NCBI GenBank assembly: GCA_030823955.1
Contig: JAVBYO010000003.1
Location: forward strand, 1-64,000
Direction: 5' to 3'
Source of the DNA: Gallionellaceae bacterium
GTDB taxonomy: Bacteria > Pseudomonadota > Gammaproteobacteria > Burkholderiales > Gallionellaceae
Length of the DNA: 64,000 nucleotides
Shown: positions 58,122 through 64,000 of the stretch, one piece after another
Layout of the letters: every line of letters starts with the position of its first letter
Numbering within the stretch: position 1 is the first letter of the stretch
The notes under the pieces: generated by a model
Database searches by the model: none
Told to the model about the DNA's origin: nothing
What the model saw: the letters and a program-made list of their open reading frames with translations, nothing else
Translations under genes and position numbers: made by a program

Positions 58122-59963
58122 CTAGTTACCCTGTTGAACAGTCGCCTTGTCTGGAATAACACCTGTTGCAATAAATTTTGCAACAGCATCTACAACTATT
58201 TCATTCATGTAGTATTGCGAATGAGTAAACGAGATTTCACCAAGTGCTTCCTGAATTTTTTTTTCAATGGATAGCACAATTAATTTTGTTTGCTCTCTCA
58301 GTTTTTCCTCTGTAATGCCGGGCACATGTTTTTGTTCACGCAGCATGATGGGCAAATAGGGCTCAACTTTTTTCCATATTCTTGATTCATTAATGCTGCG
58401 TTCTCTCTCTTGACCATCATTTATAAAAGCATAGCGCTTCGCGTTTGATTGCACTTTAGAATCATTTACCTCATTGGCGCTAAAAACAGCCTCTGAATTC
58501 AACAACAATTCCGTAACATCCCAGTTGGCTTCTCGAAGCCATTGATTGACGCCAGAGTTCACGCTTACACTTACGTAGGCATTTTTAAATTCATTACCTG
58601 GCAGTCCATAACCTGCAGACTGAAGAATTCTCAACATACTAAAATTCAGAAAATTTTCCAAAATTTTCCGAAAAGGAAAAAGAAAACTCCAATAAACAGA
58701 ATACGAAATTGCAGTCCAAATTACTCTAATTATTTCCTTCACAAATCTATAAGCTGGCTCCCCCTCTGTTTTAACCTTAGTGAATTTTGGAGGTGATATA
58801 TATTCCGCTATTCTGGGGTAAATTATGCTGTACATTAATGGCTCGGATGACATCGCAATAAGAGCCTCATCCAAATAGCGTGCATTAATCGTTAATGCTT
58901 TAATTCGAGGATCGCCATCACTTTCGTTAGCTCCTTCAGAATGCAATCTACCCACATTATTTTCGTCAAAATAGTAATTTAAATCGTTATAGCTAAACTT
59001 TTCAAATGCAACTCCCAACACACCAATAACTGAAAAAACAGGAATCCCAATTAATAAATAATTTGACCATTCAAGTGGATTGATGATCGGAGACTGCACC
59101 CATCCAAATGTTAAACCGAAGACGCCCCACACCAATGACCACACCACAATTATTTCCAACCAAATTATCAAGCACAGGCCTATTGCAAATACTGGAAACT
59201 CAAGTAATGTCACCGCAATTTGTAGAAATAATCGTTTAGAGGGATGCCAAAATTTTCGCAGGAAAGGTGTTCCTAAAAAAACGAACTTCCCAAGATGATT
59301 AACTTTTGTCTTAACAAGTTTTTGAATTTTATTATCAATATTTAGGCTGTATTCCCATCTCTTGTCGCCGGATACATCTTTTCTATAATACGCTGACATA
59401 TAGTCTTCATATATTTTGACATCAGAAGTAAGGGCTGCCCAGAACTCTTCTTCAGGTATCTCAAGATTAGTATCGTTCCAATTTCGCTTGTCGCATGCTC
59501 TATAAAATGCAGCTTTAGAATCTTTTTTCTCTTGCTTATACATTTCATGAATAAAATCACTTATAAATGATCGGAAATTTTTTTCAGAAAACTTTAAATA
59601 TAGCTCTAGCGATTTCAGGGCAACATTCCCGCCATGGCTATGTGCCACAATATGAATTCGTGCATTTGAATCTTGTTGCTCAATTTTTTTAATGTGCTCA
59701 AATAACTCGGCAGCTGCAGTTATTCGAGCAATATGGTCGTTATCTCCTGACCACAAAAATTCACTATTTATTTTTTCGGTTTTTCGATTAACCGCTCCAG
59801 TAATTCCGTAGCCCGTCAGCTTTTCCTCAAGTAGGGAACAGAAATTTTTACGGCCATTTGGATTGCACCGAAATTGGCTCGGCTTATCATGCTCAGGGGA
59901 GGCCCAAGTTCCATGGACAAGCACAATATAATGAGTTTCTACATGCTGGGCTTCATTTTTCAT
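58122..59963 (-). CDS. Membrane-anchored alpha/beta hydrolase, cargo of the integrative element
   Basis: From the ATG at 59963 the 613-aa protein begins MKNEAQHVETHYIVLVHGTWASPEHDKPSQF, the strand and oxyanion loop of an alpha/beta hydrolase. The nucleophile elbow AHSHGG (Ser109) follows, then FVFLGTPFLRKF. Two to four hydrophobic segments occur at about 244-290 and 301-320, and again near 415-435. The 170-residue C-terminal part is unrecognised. The track begins 17 codons earlier (MLQFII...), which is possible. The gene is strikingly AT-rich. A lipase- or esterase-like effector at the membrane is a reasonable guess; a defence role is inference from position. Confidence 0.75.
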   Translation of the reverse strand: MKNEAQHVETHYIVLVHGTWASPEHDKPSQFRCNPNGRKNFCSLLEEKLTGYGITGAVNRKTEKINSEFLWSGDNDHIARITAAAELFEHIKKIEQQDSNARIHIVAHSHGGNVALKSLELYLKFSEKNFRSFISDFIHEMYKQEKKDSKAAFYRACDKRNWNDTNLEIPEEEFWAALTSDVKIYEDYMSAYYRKDVSGDKRWEYSLNIDNKIQKLVKTKVNHLGKFVFLGTPFLRKFWHPSKRLFLQIAVTLLEFPVFAIGLCLIIWLEIIVVWSLVWGVFGLTFGWVQSPIINPLEWSNYLLIGIPVFSVIGVLGVAFEKFSYNDLNYYFDENNVGRLHSEGANESDGDPRIKALTINARYLDEALIAMSSEPLMYSIIYPRIAEYISPPKFTKVKTEGEPAYRFVKEIIRVIWTAISYSVYWSFLFPFRKILENFLNFSMLRILQSAGYGLPGNEFKNAYVSVSVNSGVNQWLREANWDVTELLLNSEAVFSANEVNDSKVQSNAKRYAFINDGQERERSINESRIWKKVEPYLPIMLREQKHVPGITEEKLREQTKLIVLSIEKKIQEALGEISFTHSQYYMNEIVVDAVAKFIATGVIPDKATVQQGN

Positions 59964-60132
59964 AATTGCTTTTCGTACTATTAGAACTAGGGAACCAATA
60001 ATGAATTGGAGCATACATTGAGTGCCTGCTCAATCTCTGCAGATACAATGTAAAATTTAGACAGAACATCAACGTCTGATTTTAGACAAACGAGTTAACC
60101 TTCAATACAACATGATCGACCGACGACTAAGC

Positions 60133-60157
60133 CCACTTAGCAGTCTCTGCTGAGTGG
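60133..60157. promoter_or_regulatory. Hairpin in the divergent intergenic region
   Basis: CCACTTAGCAG pairs with CTGCTGAGTGG (one T-G pair) around TCT: an 11-bp stem between the divergent hydrolase and 236-aa protein genes. No T-run follows; it could be an operator or a structured leader. Confidence 0.4.
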
Positions 60158-60272
60158 CTGAAATGCTGCTACCTAAGCAACCCAAATGGGATGTAACGCA
60201 GTTCCGAGACTCTGCCCCTTTTTGAGAACTAAAATCTTTAGCGCTCTCAATTCTATGTAGTATTCTACGGGA

Positions 60273-60983
60273 ATGATTGATCGCTACCTTTCTATCTGGG
60301 AAATCGCCCACCGCTGGCGTGACGTAAATCCAGACAAATCCGATTCCGCAGGCCTCCCTCTAAATATTCAAGATACGATTCGATATATTTGCCGTGGCGT
60401 ACTTGGCGGGGGAATTTCCCTTTTTCAGTTGGCCATCGAACAAGCTGAGCCTCTCAAAAATGGCTCTACTTTTAGATCTGAAGTAAGGCTATATATCGTG
60501 GGCGAATTCCCTAATGAGTTGGAAGGCGCCCTCACCCGAAAATACAATAAAGAAGCTCTTAATTCCTATTACATAGAAGCTGAAAATCTCTTCGATTATT
60601 GCTTATATAACCAAGTTGAAAAATCTACGACAGGCAATTGTTATGTAGATTTTCCGGCGTGCTGGTCTCACCTAAATGGATATGCATCTTCGAGTGACTC
60701 TGAGCAAGAAGATTGCGAGCCTCCAAAAATTAGCACTCAGCCGCTACGTCCCTCACAAGTGGACAAACTTATTTGCCAAGCAATCGCCAAAACCCTTTGG
60801 GATGAGTATCCACAAATGACCATCGCCGCCATGACTGAGCACAAAGCGATTCTGGAGTACGGAGGCGGGAAGCTCTACTCGGGGAAAAATACTCTCCGCG
60901 ATTGGCTCAGTGAAGTGGCTCCACCCGATGTCAAAAAACCCGGCAGACCCAAAAGCATAAAACCCAATAAAGACGTGGCCTAA
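60273..60983 (+). CDS. Hypothetical 236-aa protein of the integrative element
   Basis: I recognise the type only as a recurrent companion in mobile elements of related bacteria. It begins MIDRYLSIWEIAHRWRDVNPDKSDSAGLPLNIQDTIRYICRGVLGGG. A more conserved-looking C-terminal half follows (LRPSQVDKLICQAIAKTLWDEYPQMTIAAMTEHKAILEYGGGKLYSGKNTLRDWLSEVAPP), ending in an AT-hook-like KKPGRPKS tail. This suggests DNA binding. It lies 107 bases upstream of rep in the same direction and may regulate or assist it. Confidence 0.65.
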   Translation: MIDRYLSIWEIAHRWRDVNPDKSDSAGLPLNIQDTIRYICRGVLGGGISLFQLAIEQAEPLKNGSTFRSEVRLYIVGEFPNELEGALTRKYNKEALNSYYIEAENLFDYCLYNQVEKSTTGNCYVDFPACWSHLNGYASSSDSEQEDCEPPKISTQPLRPSQVDKLICQAIAKTLWDEYPQMTIAAMTEHKAILEYGGGKLYSGKNTLRDWLSEVAPPDVKKPGRPKSIKPNKDVA

Positions 60984-61061
60984 AAATACCCGCCATCCCC
61001 TAGAAATATCATTTTTTCTGTCGGCGGGAATTTTCTCACTGAAATCACTGACACAGTATTC

Positions 61062-61087
61062 GTGCTCCTTCAACAACTCAGGAGCAC
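61062..61087 (+). promoter_or_regulatory. Hairpin sequestering the rep ribosome binding site
   Basis: GTGCTCCT (61062-61069) pairs perfectly with AGGAGCAC (61080-61087). The right arm contains AGGAG, six bases before the rep ATG, so the folded mRNA would hide the binding site. Confidence 0.65.
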
Positions 61088-61090
61088 AGC

Positions 61091-62011
61091 ATGGATCAGA
61101 AACCCGAAATTATTACTGGAGCCGCCGGAGCCGTGAAGCCGCCCGCCCGCACTCACGCGCAGCGGGAGGTGGACGGACGGATGCACGGCGAGGTGGCAAT
61201 TACTATCCTTTCGGCACCTCAGTCTGGTGAGGCGTCCTCGGGCGGCGAAGCCGCCGCTCTTAGACTTGAAAAGAGGACATATTCCAACACAGCCAACACC
61301 GCTAAAAACCGCATCGTTTTACGAAACTACGGCAGAGGTCTTGCGGAAGTCGGCTGGTCTTTTGTCGGTCTGAGTCCAACTCACAAAGCGGCTCGCGGTT
61401 CATCCTCTCAGCGCACCCAGAATGAGGATCGTGCAGCTCGTCGCGCAAAGTCTCGATTGCGACAACTCGTCTTGAGCGCAAACCTCAATCACCTGCTCAC
61501 CCTCACTTATCGAGAGAACATCACCGACTTCAATCGCGCATCAGATGATTTAAATCGCTTCGTGCGCAAGATGAAATTTAATTTACCTTGCTGGCTTTAT
61601 GTCGCTGTCGCTGAACAGCAAGAACGAGGTGCATGGCATTGGCATCTAGCGGTTCAAGGCCGTCAAGATGTGGAATTGATTCGCACACTCTGGCGCGAAA
61701 TTGTTGGCGAAGGAAATATCGATGTCAGCGCCCCCAAAGGCACTCGCAAGGATCAGCGGCTCTATCTGGTTCAGTATCTCGGAAAGTATCTGGTCAAAGC
61801 CTTCGCAACAGGCGATAGGAAGCTCAACAAGCACCGCTTCCGCTCGTCGCGCAACATCAGGGTGCCTATGGAGTGTTTCACCCTCTCGCCGCGCTCTGAA
61901 CGCAAAGTAGAGGATGTTGCACTCGACAAGCTGAAGGAGGCATCAGGTGGTGCGGTCGGTTTCGTGTGGGATGGGGAAGGCTTGCTCGCCGGATGGGCGT
62001 GCTCTTGGTAA
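61091..62011 (+). CDS. HUH-family rolling-circle replication initiator (Rep)
   Basis: The 306-aa protein carries the three Rep motifs in order. Motif 1 is HLLTLTYRENI (about 135-140), motif 2 is RGAWHWHLAV with the metal-binding His183-x-His185, and motif 3 is YLVQYLGKYLVKA with candidate nucleophiles Tyr225, Tyr229 or Tyr233 and lysines. These enzymes nick one strand to start rolling-circle replication. The first 100 residues look disordered. Together with an integrase it implies an element that can both integrate and replicate as a circle. Confidence 0.85.
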   Translation: MDQKPEIITGAAGAVKPPARTHAQREVDGRMHGEVAITILSAPQSGEASSGGEAAALRLEKRTYSNTANTAKNRIVLRNYGRGLAEVGWSFVGLSPTHKAARGSSSQRTQNEDRAARRAKSRLRQLVLSANLNHLLTLTYRENITDFNRASDDLNRFVRKMKFNLPCWLYVAVAEQQERGAWHWHLAVQGRQDVELIRTLWREIVGEGNIDVSAPKGTRKDQRLYLVQYLGKYLVKAFATGDRKLNKHRFRSSRNIRVPMECFTLSPRSERKVEDVALDKLKEASGGAVGFVWDGEGLLAGWACSW

Positions 62012-62083
62012 AGGTGAAATAAACACTCACACCCACACATAAATCTCACGGCCTCTCAAGATCATTTTTATAGGAAAAACATT

Positions 62084-62311
62084 ATGCAAACCGAACTCCC
62101 AACAAACGAAATCGCTTATGAACATATGACAGACTATCTTTTGCCACGGAAGACAGTTGAGAAATTGTCCGGCTTAAGCAGGGCAACAATTTATCGCTTA
62201 ATGAAATTAGGGAAATTTCCAAACTCTGTATCTATCGGAACAGGAGCTGTGCGCTGGCGGCAGTCCGATGTTATGGCTTGGCAAATGTCACTGCCCACTA
62301 CAGCAAAATAA
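62084..62311 (+). CDS. AlpA-family regulator
   Basis: The 75-aa protein has a MerR-like winged HTH: DYLLPRKTVEKLSGLSRATIYRLMKLGKFPNSVSIGTGAVRWRQSDVMAWQMSL. AlpA proteins activate integrase/excisionase expression in P4-like elements. It is the last gene of the element, next to the right-end repeats. Confidence 0.9.
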   Translation: MQTELPTNEIAYEHMTDYLLPRKTVEKLSGLSRATIYRLMKLGKFPNSVSIGTGAVRWRQSDVMAWQMSLPTTAK

Positions 62312-62324
62312 TGATGTTCGATCA

Positions 62325-62435
62325 ATACCGTCAAGCATTGGCTCATCTTGTATAATTAAAGCGTGTGAATACGTCCGTGTTCTGTATATATAATTTCGCA
62401 AGCAGCGAATGATTGACGGTATAAATGGCGGTATA
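62325..62435. repeat. Right-end GRCGGTATA repeats of the integrative element
   Basis: ATACCGTCAAG (62325), TTGACGGTATA (62413) and GGCGGTATA (62427) repeat the motif found before the integrase. The 12-mer ATTGACGGTATA is identical at 56510 and 62412 in direct orientation. The block separates alpA from the chromosomal cNMP/GGDEF gene. Confidence 0.6.
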
Positions 62436-62517
62436 TTATTTATGTCGACTAAATATTCGTTGCAAGAATGTGGCTTGCCAGTCGCTTTTCGACTGACAGT
62501 TTCCCATCTGATTTTCT

Positions 62518-63498
62518 TCAGGCGACCGATCTGACGCAGTTTCCGCCGTTCTTCTGTGCTTCTTGCAAGGCTTGTTCCGCTCTGGCCAAGAGGCCGGGCA
62601 ATCCGTCGTCACGTAGTTGGCAGACACCCAGCGAGACCGTGATCTTGGGCAATGCATCTCCACTGGGCAACACGATGGGCGCAGCGCTGATCGCCAGCCG
62701 CAGCCGCTCTGCCGCGATGCAGGCGGATTCTATTGCGGTCGTGTAGGGCAGGAATACGATGAATTTCGAGCCGGCATAATGTCCGGCCTGGTCTTCCGGG
62801 CGCTGGCACGAGATGACGGTGTGTGCGAAGGTCCTCAACGCCTGGTCACCTCCGAGTACGCCATATTTTTCTACATACTCGCGATGACCATCTATCTCCA
62901 GCATCACCATGCAACTGAAACGGTTGTCCACCAGGCAGCGTTTCAGGTAACGGCCCAGCTCTTTGTGTATCCAGTGCTGGTTATACAAGCCTGTCACGCT
63001 GTCCACCATGTTGAATCCCTGGTAGCCGTTATGCTGCTCCAGAGATTCGGAGGTGATCTGGTCGTTGATCTCCAAGCGCCGGCTCAGGATGCGCAGCAGA
63101 TTGAGCGCCGCCTGGTGTGATTCTTCGAGCAATGCCCAGACTGACGATAATTCGATGGCGAGTAACTCACAGTCGGTTGCGGCGATCACGAAGCTGGCAT
63201 TGTGTCTGTCGCTCAATACCGACATCTCGCCGATGCTGTCGCCTTCGCCATACATGGCGAGAGGAGGGGCGTCGGTATCGGCCAATTGGATGCGCAGGCG
63301 TCCGGACAAGATCACGTACACATATTGCGTCGCTTGTCCGGGAACCAGCAGCTTGTCATCTTTGGCAAGCCGTACCACGAGCGGCGGGGTCAGGATGCGG
63401 GTGACGGTCTCTTGTGAGGCCCCCTGAAACAACGGAATCGTTGCCAGCAAGTCGAGGTTCGCCGGTGACAGTGTGGTTGCGCTATGTTGAAGGGCCAT
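62518..63498 (-). CDS. cNMP-binding domain fused to a degenerate GGDEF domain
   Basis: The 326-aa protein has an N-terminal CRP-like cyclic-nucleotide fold (IPLFQGASQETVTRILTPPLVVRLAKDDKLLVPGQ...GEGDSIGEMSVLSDRHNASF). A diguanylate-cyclase-like domain starts near residue 165 (DSVTGLYNQHWIHKELGRYLKRC). Its signature, GGDEF in active enzymes, reads AGSKF, so it should not make c-di-GMP. It may act as a receptor or scaffold that joins two nucleotide signals. No signal peptide or membrane segment is seen. Confidence 0.9.
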   Translation of the reverse strand: MALQHSATTLSPANLDLLATIPLFQGASQETVTRILTPPLVVRLAKDDKLLVPGQATQYVYVILSGRLRIQLADTDAPPLAMYGEGDSIGEMSVLSDRHNASFVIAATDCELLAIELSSVWALLEESHQAALNLLRILSRRLEINDQITSESLEQHNGYQGFNMVDSVTGLYNQHWIHKELGRYLKRCLVDNRFSCMVMLEIDGHREYVEKYGVLGGDQALRTFAHTVISCQRPEDQAGHYAGSKFIVFLPYTTAIESACIAAERLRLAISAAPIVLPSGDALPKITVSLGVCQLRDDGLPGLLARAEQALQEAQKNGGNCVRSVA

Positions 63499-63565
63499 GG
63501 TTATGCTCGCTATTCTGTATCGGTCAAATCACGCGACGATTATAGGGATAGTGTCCGTTTATGTG

Positions 63566-64000
63566 TCAGAAGAATAGATAGTCGACGACTTTCGAGATCA
63601 CGCTCTTTAGCTGATTGACCAGTTTGCGGTCTTCCTCTTCTTGTATCGCTTTCAGTCTGGCAGCTTCTTGAGCTGCCCGCGCTTGCTCAGCCCTTTGGCG
63701 TGCGGCTTCCAACTCGGCGGCTTGTTGCGCGGCCAATGCCAGCCTGTCGGCTTCCAGTTGGGCTTGCAGGCGAGCCTCTTCCTCGGCAGCTTTTGCGGCC
63801 TGCATGGCGCGGAGCTTCTCGGCTCTGGCAATTGCCAAACGCGCTTTTTCCTGGGCGGCTTTTGCTTTTGCCGCTTCGGCTTCGAGGGCAGCCTTTTCTT
63901 GTTCGGCTTTCAAGCGATAGGCTTTGACTTCTGCCGATTCTTCCGGGGCAGCCGCTGCGACGCCTGAAGCCGCAAGAGCGCTGTTATTCTGTGCCGAGGT
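63566..64000 (-). CDS. Coiled-coil protein, C-terminal part (runs off the window)
   Basis: The open frame continues past the right edge, so the true start is outside; the track's start at 63913 is an internal TTG. The visible 144 residues are a long Ala/Glu/Lys/Arg-rich helix (EAEAAKAKAAQEKARLAIARAEKLRAMQAAKAAEEEARLQAQL), a typical coiled coil, ending VNQLKSVISKVVDYLFF. It resembles TolA-like linkers only by composition. Function unknown. Confidence 0.7.
   Translation of the reverse strand, partial: TSAQNNSALAASGVAAAAPEESAEVKAYRLKAEQEKAALEAEAAKAKAAQEKARLAIARAEKLRAMQAAKAAEEEARLQAQLEADRLALAAQQAAELEAARQRAEQARAAQEAARLKAIQEEEDRKLVNQLKSVISKVVDYLFF

Noticed and set aside
62382-62400. LexA-like CTGTATATATAAT near the right end of the element
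   Set aside because: Only the left half matches; the required CAG at the right spacing is TTC, so it is not counted as an SOS box.
62312-62517. Search for a duplicated tRNA-Thr 3' end (attR)
   Set aside because: No copy of CTCAGTTTCGGCACCA or a long part of it is present, so tRNA-based att sites could not be confirmed.
1-64000. CRISPR arrays, rRNA genes, complete insertion sequences
   Set aside because: No regularly spaced repeats, rRNA segments or transposase genes were seen on either strand.

Overview
The window is chromosomal DNA of a betaproteobacterium. The protein sequences and gene order (tuf-S10-spc-alpha operons; uvrA / YajR-type MFS / ssb; ribF-ileS-lspA-ispH; recJ-glnE; yhdP-nit-tldD) fit Nitrosomonadales, and my best guess is a Gallionellaceae-like iron oxidiser; the family assignment is inference from general similarity, not a search. 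Core genes are fairly GC-rich, and three accessory stretches are visibly AT-richer.

Layout. (1) 1-14034: the end of tuf, then the complete S10, spc and alpha ribosomal protein operons through secY, infA, rpmJ, rpoA and rplQ. Internal promoters lie in the 3' end of tuf, before rplN and before rpsM, and a strong terminator follows rplQ. (2) 14045-17728, minus strand: a two-gene secreted/membrane operon behind a palindrome-overlapped promoter, then uvrA. (3) 17729-22600: an accessory insertion between uvrA and its usual divergent MFS neighbour. It holds a MazE antitoxin with a wrecked mazF, a translationally coupled pair (alpha-helical HEAT-like protein plus a protein with an Mrr/PD-(D/E)xK-like N-terminus), and a truncated BRO/antirepressor-type pseudogene. 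(4) 22638-45836: housekeeping and metabolic genes: YajR-like MFS, ssb, an FGE-like secreted protein, tRNA-Lys(CTT), a hemerythrin and a Cys-rich neighbour, typA, lysS, prfB (with its programmed +1 frameshift), a DUF4010 membrane protein, recJ, glnE, yhdP, nit, tldD, a GlxA-type regulator with a divergent isochorismatase-fold hydrolase, and a VOC protein. (5) 45916-47412: an ApeA-like HEPN protein, a probable anti-phage gene, beside a MocR regulator / EamA exporter pair. (6) 50014-56278: ribF, ileS, lspA, ispH, thiO. (7) 56323-62435: tRNA-Thr(CGT) followed by a roughly 6 kb integrative element (P4-type integrase, membrane-anchored alpha/beta hydrolase, 236-aa protein, HUH rolling-circle Rep, AlpA) bounded on both sides by GRCGGTATA repeats. 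(8) 62518-64000: a cNMP-binding/degenerate GGDEF protein and the C-terminal part of a coiled-coil protein running off the window.

The most promising undescribed material is the two-gene HEAT + Mrr-like module at 18412-22091 and the hydrolase cargo of the Rep/integrase element at 56510-62435. Both sit where defence or mobile cargo genes are commonly found, but neither function can be proved from sequence reading alone.
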